This document shows positions 31,973 through 42,265 of a stretch of DNA of 64,000 nt, piece after piece (the first letter of the stretch is position 1; every line of letters starts with the position of its first letter). The notes below the pieces were generated by a model that was not told the origin of the DNA, ran no database searches, and saw only the letters and a list, made by a program, of their open reading frames with translations. The stretch comes from Rhodobacterales bacterium (GTDB lineage Bacteria > Pseudomonadota > Alphaproteobacteria > Rhodobacterales > Rhodobacteraceae). The position numbers and the translations under genes were made by a program. The DNA is taken from positions 1 to 64,000 of the forward strand of contig QKJR01000041.1 in the NCBI GenBank assembly GCA_003249215.1, read 5' to 3'.

Positions 31973-32530
31973 ATGACCGACGACGCCAAGCCCTTGCTGA
32001 TCAAGCGTTATGCAAGCCGCCGTCTCTACAATACCGAGACCAGCGATTACGTCACGCTCGAGGATATCGCGCGGTTCATCCGCGACGGGCGCGAGGTCCA
32101 GATCGTCGATCTCAAGACCGGCGACGACCTGACGCGGCAATATCTGCTGCAGATCATCGCCGAGCATGAGAGCCGCGGCGAGAGTGTCCTGCCGATCGAC
32201 GTGCTGACCGATCTGGTGCGCAGCTACACGACCTCGGCGCAATCGGTGGTGCCGCAATTCCTCGCCGCTTCCTTCGAGATGCTGCGCGAGGGGCAGTCGC
32301 AGCTCATGGAGAATTTCTCCTCCTTCCCCAACCCGATGGCCTCGATGCCCGGCTTCGACGCGCTGCAGCGTCAGCAGCAGGCGTTCCTCAAATCGATGAT
32401 GGCGGGCTGGGCGCCCTCCGCCTCCTCGGGCCCCGAGGGCGAGGCCCCCGCGCCGGCCGGCGACCGGGACGAGCTCAAGGCCATCAAGAAGCAGCTCGCC
32501 GATCTGCAGTCGAAACTTTCGAAACTCTGA
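31973..32530 (+). CDS. phaR: Polyhydroxyalkanoate synthesis repressor PhaR
   Basis: LIKRYASRRLYNTETSDYVTLEDIARFIRDGREVQIVDLKTGDDLTRQYLLQIIAEHE. Confidence 0.95.
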   Translation: MTDDAKPLLIKRYASRRLYNTETSDYVTLEDIARFIRDGREVQIVDLKTGDDLTRQYLLQIIAEHESRGESVLPIDVLTDLVRSYTTSAQSVVPQFLAASFEMLREGQSQLMENFSSFPNPMASMPGFDALQRQQQAFLKSMMAGWAPSASSGPEGEAPAPAGDRDELKAIKKQLADLQSKLSKL

Positions 32531-32606
32531 TCACGCGGCGCGCAATCCACGCCTGCGTCATCCCGGGGGGCTGCGGCCCCCTTTTCCTTCCCGCGAGGTC
32601 TGAGCC

Positions 32607-33563
32607 ATGGCAGCTAGGGTGACGCTCTGGGCGCTCGAGGTGCTCGTCGCCACCGCCGAGGAGGGCGCGATCACCGCAGCCGCCCGGCGCCTCGGTGTCT
32701 CGGCCTCGGCGGTGAGCCAGCAGCTCGCGGCCCTCGAGGCGGCGCTTGGCGCCGAGCTCGTCGACCGCTCGGCCCGGCCCTTCGCGCTGACCCGGGCCGG
32801 CACCGCCTTCCTGCCGCACGCGAGCGCGATGCTCGATGAACTCGCGCGAGGGCGAGCCGGGGTGGGGCAGGCCGATCCCGCCGGGTTGCGCAGCTTCCGC
32901 CTTGGCATGATCGAGGATTTCGAGGCCGAGGTCACGCCCGCGCTTCTCGCCGGAATGGGGGCCGAACTCACCGCCTGCCGGTTCCTGCTCGAGACCGGGC
33001 CGAGCCACCGCCTCGCGGCTCAGCTCGAGGCCCGCGCACTCGACATGGTCGTCGCGGCCGAGGGCGGGCCGCGCAGCGAGGGGCTCGTCTGCGAGCCGCT
33101 CCTGACCGAACCCTTCGTGGCGGTCTGGCCCGCGGGCCGCGTGGGCGCCGATCTGCCCTTTATCCACTACGCGACCCGCACCCTGATGGGCCGCCAGATC
33201 GCCGAGCATCTGACCCGCGAAGGCGCAGCGCCCGGCACGCGTTTTGAGCTCGACAGTTATCCCGCGATCCTTGCGCTGGTGGCAGCGGGGCAGGGCTGGA
33301 CGCTGCTCACGCCCGCGGGGGTGCGGCATGGGGCTCGGATGGGGGCTCGGATGGGGGCGGGGATCTCCGGGCTCGATCTCGCGCCGTCGCCCTTCGCGCC
33401 CCTCGCGCGACGGATCGTGCTCTGTGCCCGGGCGGGGATGATGGGCGATCTGCCTGCCCAGGTGGCGGAGCGGCTCCGCATGTTGCTCGCCGAGCGGATC
33501 GTAGCGCCGGCCCTGACCGAGGCGCCCTGGCTCGGCGCGGCGCTTCGCGTCGAGGCGGGGTGA
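32607..33563 (+). CDS. LysR-family transcriptional regulator
   Basis: N-terminal HTH: TAEEGAITAAARRLGVSASAVSQQLAALEAALGAELVDRSARPFALTRAG. Confidence 0.9.
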   Translation: MAARVTLWALEVLVATAEEGAITAAARRLGVSASAVSQQLAALEAALGAELVDRSARPFALTRAGTAFLPHASAMLDELARGRAGVGQADPAGLRSFRLGMIEDFEAEVTPALLAGMGAELTACRFLLETGPSHRLAAQLEARALDMVVAAEGGPRSEGLVCEPLLTEPFVAVWPAGRVGADLPFIHYATRTLMGRQIAEHLTREGAAPGTRFELDSYPAILALVAAGQGWTLLTPAGVRHGARMGARMGAGISGLDLAPSPFAPLARRIVLCARAGMMGDLPAQVAERLRMLLAERIVAPALTEAPWLGAALRVEAG

Positions 33564-33576
33564 AGGATGTCGGGCA

Positions 33577-33644
33577 GGGCAGGGGGCTCTGCCCCCCACG
33601 GCGCTGCCGCGCCTCCCCCCGGGATATTTCAGTCAGGTTGAAGA
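33577..33644 (-). repeat. Dispersed intergenic element, single (copy D)
   Basis: AGGGGGCTCTGCCCCCC...CCCCCGGGATATTTCAGTCAGGTTGAA. Confidence 0.95.
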
Positions 33645-33884
33645 TAAGAGCTCTTTAACCAGAATCGTTTAGGCAGGAGAGGCGGGACAGGCGGGGACGC
33701 CGATGGCCGCTCAGGTTGAAGGCGCCGCGCTTGCCCGCCCCTCTGCGGCCCGAGCGCGGCGCCCGACCTTCCCACCCCGCAGCAGTGAACTCGGCACTAT
33801 ATCCGCGGCTACAGGTGCGGGTCACCGCGCCGTTGATGGCCTGCGCGATCGAAATTGGCTTGTCCCGTGGCGGGGGGCGTGGCC

Positions 33885-33965
33885 CTCTCAGCTCTCAGCT
33901 CTCAGCTCTCAGCTCTCAGCTCTCAGCTCTCAGCTCTCAGCTCTCTCTCAGCTCTCAGCTCTCAG
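33885..33965. repeat. Heptanucleotide tandem repeat (CTCTCAG)x11
   Basis: Eight perfect CTCTCAG units, one unit with a 4-bp CTCT insertion (33941-33951), then two more perfect units. Confidence 0.95.
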
Positions 33966-34082
33966 CTTAGTGTGAAGGGGCCGCGGGTCAGAGGGGCGCA
34001 ACATGCCACGAAGGGCGAGTGTTCTCGTCGGGCGTCCCGTCCAAGAGCAAGGCGCGCGCGCCACAAGACGCCAACCCTCGCC

Positions 34083-34146
34083 TTTCAACCTGAACGAAAT
34101 ATCCCGGGGTGAGCCCCGGAGGGGCGAGGGGCGGAGCCCCTCTGGC
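34083..34146 (+). repeat. Dispersed intergenic element, single (copy E)
   Basis: TTCAACCTGAACGAAATATCCCGGGG then GGGGCGGAGCCCC-type hairpin. Confidence 0.95.
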
Positions 34147-34236
34147 CGCCTCAAATGCCCGTTCCCGGACCGAGGGGGTAAGCAGCGCGCGGCTTCGCCG
34201 CGCGCCCTCGGGCGCCCCCAACGGGGGCGCAACCGC

Positions 34237-35880
34237 TCAGACGAGCCGGCTCTGTTCCTTCGCGGCCTTCACGAAACCCGCAAACAACGGATGCGGCGCG
34301 AAGGGTTTCGACTTGAGTTCCGGGTGAAACTGCACGCCGATGAACCACGGGTGATCCTTGACCTCGACGATCTCGGGCAGCCGGCCATCGGGCGACATGC
34401 CGGTGAATTCGAGCCCGCAGGTCTCGAGCTTCTCGCGATATTTGATATCGACCTCGTAGCGGTGGCGATGCCGTTCCTCGATATCGGTCGCGCCATAGAC
34501 CTCGGCCACCTTCGACCCCTCGCGCAGCACCGCCGAATAGGCGCCAAGCCGCATGGTGCCGCCCTTGTCGTCGGTCACCTTGCGCTCGACCCGGTGATTG
34601 CCCTGCACCCATTCCTTGAGGTGATAGACGACCGGGGTGAAGCGCTTGCCCCCCGCCTCGTGATCGAATTCCTCGGACCCCGCATTGGTCACGCCCGCAA
34701 GGTTGCGCGCGGCCTCGATCACCGCCATCTGCATACCGAGGCAGATCCCGAGATAGGGGATCCCCTTCTCGCGCGCATATTGCGCCGCGCGGATCTTGCC
34801 CTCGGTGCCGCGCTCGCCGAAGCCGCCGGGCACGAGGATCGCGTTGAAGCGCTCCAGATGCGGGCCCGGATCCTCATGCTCGAAGATCTCGGCGTCGATC
34901 CACTCGGCCTTGACCTTGACCCGGTTCGCCATCCCGCCATGGGTCAGCGCCTCGGCGATCGACTTGTAGGCGTCTTCGAGCTGGACATATTTGCCGACGA
35001 TCGCCACGCGAACCTCGCCCTCGGCATGGGTCAGCCGGTCCATCACATCCTCCCAGCGCGCCATGTCGGGCTTGGGCGCGGGCGAAATCCCGAAGGCATC
35101 GAGCACCGCCTGATCGAGGCCGACGCGGTGATAGGCCAGCGGCGCCTCGTAGATCGACTTCAGATCATAGGCCGGGATCACGCTGTCGGGGCGGACGTTG
35201 CAAAAGAGCGCGATCTTGGCGCGTTCCTTGTCGGGGATCGGGTGCTCGGAGCGGCAGACGAGCACATCGGGCTGCAGACCGATCGAGCGCAGCTCCTTGA
35301 CCGAGTGCTGCGTGGGCTTCGTCTTCAGCTCTCCGCTCGCCGCCAGATAGGGCAGCAGCGTAAGGTGCATGAAGATGCACTGGCCGCGCGGGCGCTCCTG
35401 CGCGAATTGCCGGATCGCCTCGAAGAAGGGCAGCCCCTCGATATCGCCGACCGTGCCGCCGATCTCGCAGAGCATGAAATCGACCTCGTCATCGCCCACC
35501 GCGATCCAGTCCTTGATCTCGTTGGTGACGTGCGGGATCACCTGAATCGTCTTGCCGAGATATTCGCCGCGGCGCTCCTTCTCGAGCACGTTGGAATAGA
35601 TCCGCCCCGAGGAGACCGAATCCGTCTTGCGGCAGGCGACACCCGTGAAGCGTTCGTAATGGCCCAGATCGAGGTCGGTCTCGGCGCCGTCGTCGGTGAC
35701 AAACACCTCGCCATGCTCGAAGGGCGACATCGTGCCCGGATCGACGTTGAGATAGGGATCGAGCTTGCGCAGCCGCACCGAGAAGCCGCGCGCCTGCAAA
35801 AGCGCGCCAAGCGCCGCCGAGGCCAGGCCCTTGCCGAGCGACGAAACGACGCCGCCGGTGATGAAGACATAACGTGCCAT
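34237..35880 (-). CDS. pyrG: CTP synthase
   Basis: [78 protein letters not shown]. Confidence 0.98.
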   Translation of the reverse strand: MARYVFITGGVVSSLGKGLASAALGALLQARGFSVRLRKLDPYLNVDPGTMSPFEHGEVFVTDDGAETDLDLGHYERFTGVACRKTDSVSSGRIYSNVLEKERRGEYLGKTIQVIPHVTNEIKDWIAVGDDEVDFMLCEIGGTVGDIEGLPFFEAIRQFAQERPRGQCIFMHLTLLPYLAASGELKTKPTQHSVKELRSIGLQPDVLVCRSEHPIPDKERAKIALFCNVRPDSVIPAYDLKSIYEAPLAYHRVGLDQAVLDAFGISPAPKPDMARWEDVMDRLTHAEGEVRVAIVGKYVQLEDAYKSIAEALTHGGMANRVKVKAEWIDAEIFEHEDPGPHLERFNAILVPGGFGERGTEGKIRAAQYAREKGIPYLGICLGMQMAVIEAARNLAGVTNAGSEEFDHEAGGKRFTPVVYHLKEWVQGNHRVERKVTDDKGGTMRLGAYSAVLREGSKVAEVYGATDIEERHRHRYEVDIKYREKLETCGLEFTGMSPDGRLPEIVEVKDHPWFIGVQFHPELKSKPFAPHPLFAGFVKAAKEQSRLV

Positions 35881-36079
35881 GGAGACCCCCGTGATCGGCG
35901 AAATGTTCGACTGGTTCCCGGCGCGAATGCCCCGGGATCACGGGATTTAATGCTTACACGATTCGCAGCCCGCCCGCAACCGGACCGCAAGCAGTTGGGT
36001 TATTCTGGACAAAATGCCCTAGGTCTGGGGGTGAGTGCCCTGCCGCCCGGGGGGCGGTTCCAGATCTCGACAGGCCGCC

Positions 36080-36454
36080 TCAGTTCGCCGGAGGCGGCGT
36101 GACCGGCGCGTCGCTCGCCGGCGGCGGCACTTCGATCGCGGGCGCGGGCAGTGCGGGCGCATCCGCGGCGGGCGCGTCGGTCGTGGTGGCCGGCGCGGTG
36201 AAGCGGTCGAGCACCGAGGATTCGCCGGCCTTCTGCGCAGCCAGAACCGTCAGCGTGACCGAGGTCACCAGAAAGCCCGCGGCCAGGATCCAGGTCAGCT
36301 TGGTCAGCGCATTCGCGGCCTGACGGCCGGTCATGACGCCACCGCCGCCACCGCCGCTCATGCCAAGCCCGCCGCCCTCGGAGCGTTGCAGCAGCACCAC
36401 GCCGATCATCAGCAGCGCGAGGATCAGGTGGATGGTGAGGACGACAGTTTCCAT
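36080..36454 (-). CDS. secG: Preprotein translocase subunit SecG
   Basis: METVVLTIHLILALLMIGVVLLQRSEGGGLGMSGGGGGGVMTGRQAANALTKLTWILAAGF. Confidence 0.92.
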   Translation of the reverse strand: METVVLTIHLILALLMIGVVLLQRSEGGGLGMSGGGGGGVMTGRQAANALTKLTWILAAGFLVTSVTLTVLAAQKAGESSVLDRFTAPATTTDAPAADAPALPAPAIEVPPPASDAPVTPPPAN

Positions 36455-36648
36455 GCGGGGCCGGGCCTTCTTTCGTTGGACGCCCTCAGATAGGCGCAAT
36501 GGCCCCGCCGCGCAAGGCCCGAATACCGTCCGCCCTGCGCGGCCCGGTCCCGACGGGCGCGACGACGCAGCCGGCCCAATGCGCCCGGCTCCCGCCCCAA
36601 TGCCCCCATCTCGCGCTCCTCCGCCCCGGGCTGTAGAGCCGACCTCCG

Positions 36649-36680
36649 TTTTTCCTGGCCCAAATACTCCCGCCGGAGGC
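36649..36680 (+). repeat. Second-family element, single
   Basis: TTTTTCCTGGCCCAAATACTCCCGCCGGAGGC. Confidence 0.8.
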
Positions 36681-36790
36681 GATCCCGCACCCGTCCCGCG
36701 TCAATCCCTGAAAATCCCGAAAAAGCGGTTCCCCCCGGCGCCCGGCCCCGCTATATGTCGCGCGGTTTTGCAACCTCCGAGGAGAGAGAC

Positions 36791-38089
36791 ATGGCCAATG
36801 TCGTGGTGGTCGGCGCCCAATGGGGCGACGAAGGCAAGGGCAAGATCGTGGACTGGCTGAGCGAACGCGCCGATGTGATCGCGCGCTTCCAGGGCGGTCA
36901 CAACGCGGGCCACACGCTGGTCATCGACGGCAAGGTCTACAAGCTGAACGCGCTGCCCTCGGGCGTGGTGCGCGGCGGCAAGCTCTCGGTGATCGGCAAC
37001 GGCGTCGTGCTCGACCCGTGGCACCTGGTGGGTGAAATCGCCAAGATCCGCGAACAGGGCGTGGTGATCTCGCCCGAGACGCTGATGATCGCGGAAAACA
37101 CGCCGCTGATCATGCCCTTCCACGGCGAACTCGACCGCGCGCGCGAGGAACAGGCCTCGGGCACCAATGCCAAGATCGGCACCACCGGCCGCGGCATCGG
37201 GCCCTGCTACGAGGACAAGGTCGGCCGCCGGGTGATCCGGGTCGCCGATCTCGCCGATCCGGCCACGCTCGAGATCCGCGTCGATCGCGCGCTCGTCCAT
37301 CACAACGCCTTGCGCGCCGGTCTCGGCCTCGAACCGATCGACCGCGCCGCGATCATCGCCGCGCTGAACGAGATCGCCCCCGAGGTGCTGCAATATGCCG
37401 CCCCCGTCTGGAAGGTGATGAACGAGATGCGCCGCGCCGGCAAACGCATCCTCTTCGAGGGCGCGCAGGGCAGCCTGCTCGACATCGACTTCGGCACCTA
37501 TCCCTATGTCACCTCGTCGAACGTGATCGCGGGGCAGGCGGCGACCGGCGTCGGCCTCGGGCCGAATGCGATCGACTTCGTTCTCGGCATCGTCAAGGCC
37601 TACACCACCCGCGTCGGCGAAGGCCCGTTCCCGTCCGAGCTGAAGGATGACGACGGCGAGCGTCTGGGCACCCGCGGCCGTGAATTCGGCACCGTGACCG
37701 GGCGCAAGCGCCGCTGCGGCTGGTTCGATGCGGCGCTGGTGCGCCAGACCTGCGCGATTTCCGGCATCAACGGCATCGCGCTGACGAAACTCGACGTGCT
37801 CGACGGCTTCGAGACGATCAAGATCTGCACCGGCTACGAGCTCGATGGCGAGGTGCTCGACTATCTGCCGACCGCCGCCGATCAGCAGGCGCGCTGCAAG
37901 CCGGTCTATGAAGAGGTCGAAGGCTGGTCTGAATCGACGGAAGGCGCGCGGAGCTGGGCCGATCTGCCGGGCGCTGCGGTGAAATACGTCCGCCGCGTCG
38001 AGGAGCTGATCGGCTGCCCGGTCGCCATGCTCTCGACCAGCCCCGAGCGCGATGATACGATCCTCGTGACCGATCCCTTCGAGGATTGA
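36791..38089 (+). CDS. purA: Adenylosuccinate synthase
   Basis: [44 protein letters not shown]. Confidence 0.98.
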   Translation: MANVVVVGAQWGDEGKGKIVDWLSERADVIARFQGGHNAGHTLVIDGKVYKLNALPSGVVRGGKLSVIGNGVVLDPWHLVGEIAKIREQGVVISPETLMIAENTPLIMPFHGELDRAREEQASGTNAKIGTTGRGIGPCYEDKVGRRVIRVADLADPATLEIRVDRALVHHNALRAGLGLEPIDRAAIIAALNEIAPEVLQYAAPVWKVMNEMRRAGKRILFEGAQGSLLDIDFGTYPYVTSSNVIAGQAATGVGLGPNAIDFVLGIVKAYTTRVGEGPFPSELKDDDGERLGTRGREFGTVTGRKRRCGWFDAALVRQTCAISGINGIALTKLDVLDGFETIKICTGYELDGEVLDYLPTAADQQARCKPVYEEVEGWSESTEGARSWADLPGAAVKYVRRVEELIGCPVAMLSTSPERDDTILVTDPFED

Positions 38090-38187
38090 TCCCGCACCCG
38101 GGTGCAGGCGCTGGCGCGTCCGGATCCGGGCGCGCCCCTCGGCCCGGTGCCGACCTCAGGCCCGGGCAGGGCGCGAAAGGAGGTCAC

Positions 38188-38796
38188 ATGAACTGTCTTC
38201 TGATCGACGGTCATCCGGATGCGCAGAGGTTGTCGGCGCATCTCCTCGACAGCTATGCCGCGGCCCTGCCCGCGGGCACCGAGGTCGCGCGCCTCGCGCT
38301 GCGCGATCTTGCCTTTGCGCCGCACGCCCTGCGCGATTACGGCGATCTGCCGGCGCCCGAGCCCGATCTCGAGGCGCTCTGGGCGGCGATCGTCGCGGCC
38401 GATCATCTGGTGCTGGCCTTCCCGATGTGGTGGGGCGCCGAGCCCGCGCTGGTGAGCGACGTTTTCGCCCGCGTTTTGCTGCCCGGACGGGCCTTTCGCT
38501 ATCACCGCGACGACCCCTGGTGGGACCGGCTGCTCGCCGGGCGCTCGGCCGATGTGCTGATCACGATGGACACGCCGCCCGCCGTGCTGCGCTGGCTCTG
38601 GGGCTTTCCGATCGGGCGGCGGCTCGGGCGGCAGGTGCTCGGCTTCGTTGGCTTCGCGCCGGTCCGGTTTCACCTCTTCGGCCCGGTGCGCCGCGGCGGC
38701 GCCACCCGCGCCCTGCCGCGCTGGCGCAAGCGGCTGGCGCGCGCCGCCGCAACCGCCCCGACCCTCAAACGCCGTGCAAAGGAAATGCCCCGATGA
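38188..38796 (+). CDS. NAD(P)H dehydrogenase (quinone) / flavodoxin-fold oxidoreductase
   Basis: CLLIDGHPDAQRLSAHLLDSYAAAL, FPMWWGAEPALVSDVFARVLLPGRAF; AAAGGAGG upstream. Confidence 0.85.
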   Translation: MNCLLIDGHPDAQRLSAHLLDSYAAALPAGTEVARLALRDLAFAPHALRDYGDLPAPEPDLEALWAAIVAADHLVLAFPMWWGAEPALVSDVFARVLLPGRAFRYHRDDPWWDRLLAGRSADVLITMDTPPAVLRWLWGFPIGRRLGRQVLGFVGFAPVRFHLFGPVRRGGATRALPRWRKRLARAAATAPTLKRRAKEMPR

Positions 38797-39050
38797 GCCT
38801 GAGCTACCAAACCCGCCGCCGTCTCTCGCTTCTGGTTCTGGTCGTGGGGCTGCCGCTCTATATCGTCGCCGCAATCAGCCTGACGGGGTGGCTTACCGCG
38901 CGCTTCGGGCGACTGCCGATCTGGGCGGAATTCGCGGTCTATGTCGGGCTCGGCGTGCTCTGGATCGCGCCGCTCAAACCCGTCTTCACCGGTGTCGGCC
39001 AGGCCGATCCCGATCTCAAGAACGACGCGCAAGGCCCTGATGTAAAATGA
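38793..39050 (+). CDS. DUF2842 family membrane protein
   Basis: MSLSYQTRRRLSLLVLVVGLPLYIVAAISLTGWL...WIAPLKPVFTGVGQADPD; 4-bp overlap with upstream gene. Confidence 0.8.
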   Translation: MSLSYQTRRRLSLLVLVVGLPLYIVAAISLTGWLTARFGRLPIWAEFAVYVGLGVLWIAPLKPVFTGVGQADPDLKNDAQGPDVK

Positions 39051-39054
39051 AAAC

Positions 39055-39080
39055 GGAGGGGATTTCCCCTCCGCTTCCGG
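39055..39080. terminator. Hairpin between convergent genes
   Basis: GGAGGGGATTTCCCCTCC. Confidence 0.5.
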
Positions 39081-39097
39081 TGCCTCTCGCACGATGA

Positions 39098-42000
39098 TCA
39101 GGCGCGGCGTTCGTAATAGCGGCTCGCCGCGCTGATCGCATATTGGCCGCGCTTGACCTTGGTGATCTTGCCCTGACGCAGGAGCTTGCCGAAGACCTGC
39201 AGCCGCTCCTCGCGGGTTGCGGCCTCGTCCACGGCGGCCACCTTCTTGAGGATCTGCGGCGGCGAGAAATGCGGCCGGCCCTCGATCTGCGCGGTATAGG
39301 CGGCGGCGGCCTCGAGCAGTTCGGAAAGACCCTGCGCCCCCTGCGCCTCGGCGAATTCGGCAAAGCTCGCGGCCTCGGCCGGCGCGATCGGCGCCGGATC
39401 TTCCTCGGCAAGCTCGAACGCCTCGTCCTCGACCTCGGAGCGGATCAGTTGCGCGGCGGTCACCCGGCGGGGGCGCACGACATGGGCGGCCAGCGCGGGT
39501 TGCGGGCTCTCCTGATCAACGCGCTGCTCGGACACGAGGATGAGCGGCGCCGGGCGTGGCTCGACCTGCGAGGGGCGCTGGGTCGTGGTGCCATGGGCGA
39601 CCGGGCGGCGCGGGCGCACGGCCTGATTGAGATCGTCGCGGAAGGGCTGGGTCTCGTCCGCGGCCTTGGCGCTGCCGCCGCGCGACAGCCGGTCGGCCAC
39701 GGTCGCGGCGACCGCGGCCTTGAGATGCGAGATCGCCGAGAAGCGGCGGCGGTTCTCGCTGCCCGAGAAGGCCTCGTCCGCCTTGTCCATCAGCCGCGAC
39801 AGATCGGTATCGGCACCGGTCGCCTGGGTCACCGGATGCACGCTCTCGGCGGGGCTTTCGACGGCGATTTCGGCGGCGATTTCGGTTTCGGCATCGGCGG
39901 GCAGTTCGGGCGCCTCTTCGAGCTCCGGCTCGGTCGCGTCGGTTTCCGCGGTCTCGAAAGCGACATCGTCCAGAACGAGCTCTTCCTCGGCGAGTTCGTC
40001 GCCTTCGGGCGCAAGCGCCGCGGCTTCTTCCGCGTCGTCGGCCTCGGAAACCGGCACCGGGGCGATCTCGGCGGTCGGCACCAGCGCCTCGATGTCGGCC
40101 ACGATCTCGGCTTCGGCGACATCTTCGGCGGGCGCGGGCATCTCGAACCCGGTCAGGTCGAGCGGCTCGGACGCCTCCGGTTCGGAGACCGGCAGCTCGG
40201 GGGTTTCGAGCGCGGCGAGCTCGGCCATCAATTCGGCTTCCTGCTCGGGGCTGAGCGCGCTGCCGATCTCGTCGGCATTCTCGTCCTCGAAGGTCTCGGT
40301 CGCCGGGGCGACGAAACTGGCGATCAGCGCCTCGGCCGAGAGGGGCTCTTCGCTCGAGACGCTCTCCTCCGCCACGGGTTCGGCCGGCGCTGCCTCGGGG
40401 CGGCGCACCTTGATCACGCGCGCCCGGATCAGCGGGCGGTTCGGCGCGATCGGCGAGGGCGGCAGATCGTCGGGCACCTCGACGGTTTCGGTGGTGTCCA
40501 GGGCTTCGGCCCCGAGGTCTTCCACCGCGGCGGTTTCCGCGATCGCGGTCAGATCCTGCGGCACCTCTTCGGGCTCGGATTCGGGCTCGGCGGCGTTCAC
40601 TTCCACGGCTTCCTCCTCGATCGCCTCGCTGGCGATCAGGGCGGAGAAGTCGATTTCCTCGCCGGCATCGGCCATCGGCTCGGCGGTCTCGAGCGGCTCG
40701 GCGGTCACGCCGGCCGCGCCTTCCTCGTCGAGCGCGGCGAGCACCGAGGCAAGCGTATCCTCTTCGCCGAGCACGAGCGGTTCGGCCGGGCTGTCCTCGG
40801 GCGCATCTTCGGCGTCCGCATCGGCCATCGCCTCGGTATCGGCGTCAAGCAGCGCTTCGGGCGTGCTCTCTTCGGTGGCGGCCAGCGTCGCAATTTCGGC
40901 GGCCCGGGCGGCGCGGGCGGCGCGGCGCTCCTGGCGCAGGCGAATCCGTTCGACGCGAGCGGCTTCCTCGGCCTCCTCGGCGGCGAGCCGTTCGGCCTCG
41001 ACGCGCGCGGCTTCTTCGGTGGCAAGGCGCTCGGCCTCGGCGCGTTCGGCCTCCTCGGCGGCGAGCCGCTCGGCCTCTGCGCGCGCGGCTTCTTCGGCGG
41101 CGAGACGTTCGGCCTCTGCGCGCGCGGCTTCTTCGGCGGCGAGCCGCTCGGCCTCGGCGCGTTCGGCTTCTTCGGCGGCGAGCCGCTCGGCCTCGGCGCG
41201 TTCGGCTTCTTCGGCGGCGAGCCGTTCGGCCTCGACGCGCTCGGCTTCCTCAGCGGCGAGCCGTTCGGCCTCGACGCGCTCGGCTTCGTCGGCGGCGAGC
41301 CGTTCGGCCTCGGCGCGCTCGGCTTCTTCGGCTGCGAGACGCTCGGCGTCGGCGCGCGCGGCTTCCTCAGCGGCGAGCCGTTCGGCCTCGGCGCGCGCGG
41401 CTTCTTCGGCTGCGAGACGCTCGGCCTCGGAGCGTGCGGCTTCCTCGGCAGCGATGCGTTCTTCCGCATCGCTCATCTCTGCGGTTTCATCCGCGCTCAG
41501 CGGGCCGGAAATGTCGAGCTCATATCCAAATCCGCCGATCTCGGCGACGGAGCCCTCGAGCGCGGAGTCGTCCGGCTCGAACTCGGCCTGCGCGACCGTT
41601 TCGGGCGCGATCGCCTCTTCCGCGGGCTCGGGGGCTGCGGCGGCCGGGGTCTGGGCCGCGCGGGCGGTGGCGACGGCGGCGCGGATTCGTTGCAGCTTGG
41701 CGGCGACGCTGTCGGGCACGGCGGGCGTGGTTTCTTCGGCGGCGGCGGCATCGGCGGGCGCATCGGCAGGCACCGCGAGCGCCGCCCCGAGCACCATCGG
41801 CGCCTCGTCCACCGCAGGCACGGTGCCGGAGGTTTCGGGCTCGGATCGGTCGGTCTGGGGGGCTTCGGGCGCCTGCGGGCGCAGGATCACGCCATTGACG
41901 CCCACCTTGGCCTCAACACGGCGCGCCATCTCACGCTCGGCGATCCGGTGCAGCATCTCGGCATCGGGCTGTGGCGGTTCGGCCCCGAAATACCGGTCCT

Positions 42001-42124
42001 CCGCCGCGAGATCGCGGAAATATTCCGCAATCGCCTTCATCGTGTTGAACGGCTCGTCGAACCCCTCAAGGGTGCACGAGAAGGTGCCGTAGGACACCGT
42101 CAGGATCTTGCTCGCACCGACCAT
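39098..42124 (-). CDS. Large acidic Ala/Glu-rich coiled-coil protein (1008 aa), conserved N- and C-terminal modules
   Basis: N-term [51 protein letters not shown]; central 13-aa repeat [13 protein letters not shown]; C-term [55 protein letters not shown]. Confidence 0.8.
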   Translation of the reverse strand: MVGASKILTVSYGTFSCTLEGFDEPFNTMKAIAEYFRDLAAEDRYFGAEPPQPDAEMLHRIAEREMARRVEAKVGVNGVILRPQAPEAPQTDRSEPETSGTVPAVDEAPMVLGAALAVPADAPADAAAAEETTPAVPDSVAAKLQRIRAAVATARAAQTPAAAAPEPAEEAIAPETVAQAEFEPDDSALEGSVAEIGGFGYELDISGPLSADETAEMSDAEERIAAEEAARSEAERLAAEEAARAEAERLAAEEAARADAERLAAEEAERAEAERLAADEAERVEAERLAAEEAERVEAERLAAEEAERAEAERLAAEEAERAEAERLAAEEAARAEAERLAAEEAARAEAERLAAEEAERAEAERLATEEAARVEAERLAAEEAEEAARVERIRLRQERRAARAARAAEIATLAATEESTPEALLDADTEAMADADAEDAPEDSPAEPLVLGEEDTLASVLAALDEEGAAGVTAEPLETAEPMADAGEEIDFSALIASEAIEEEAVEVNAAEPESEPEEVPQDLTAIAETAAVEDLGAEALDTTETVEVPDDLPPSPIAPNRPLIRARVIKVRRPEAAPAEPVAEESVSSEEPLSAEALIASFVAPATETFEDENADEIGSALSPEQEAELMAELAALETPELPVSEPEASEPLDLTGFEMPAPAEDVAEAEIVADIEALVPTAEIAPVPVSEADDAEEAAALAPEGDELAEEELVLDDVAFETAETDATEPELEEAPELPADAETEIAAEIAVESPAESVHPVTQATGADTDLSRLMDKADEAFSGSENRRRFSAISHLKAAVAATVADRLSRGGSAKAADETQPFRDDLNQAVRPRRPVAHGTTTQRPSQVEPRPAPLILVSEQRVDQESPQPALAAHVVRPRRVTAAQLIRSEVEDEAFELAEEDPAPIAPAEAASFAEFAEAQGAQGLSELLEAAAAYTAQIEGRPHFSPPQILKKVAAVDEAATREERLQVFGKLLRQGKITKVKRGQYAISAASRYYERRA
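40970..41445. repeat. Imperfect 39-bp tandem repeat (about 12 units) inside the 1008-aa gene
   Basis: Plus strand unit GGCGGCGAGCCGCTCGGCCTCGGCGCGTTCGGCTTCTTC recurring; encodes ([13 protein letters not shown])n on the minus strand. Confidence 0.9.
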
Positions 42125-42265
42125 CGAATACCTGCCTTATGCCGATCTTTGTTTGATCCACCTTCGGGGTAAACTGGTGCTTAACCGTGAACAAAAAAAG
42201 GCAAAAAAGAGGAATTTCACCGGTCGAGATTGCGCTTCCTTGCCTTAATTGTCATCAATCGCCCC

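Noticed and set aside
33331-33362. Short GGGGCTCGGAT duplication in the lysR gene (GARMGARMGAG)
   Set aside because: A two-copy in-frame duplication within a coding region; too minor to call a functional repeat.
33703-34112. Three ORFs with SQLSALS repeats (33703-33975, 33716-33970, 33855-34112)
   Set aside because: Produced solely by the CTCTCAG heptamer tract in three frames; no plausible protein or start context.
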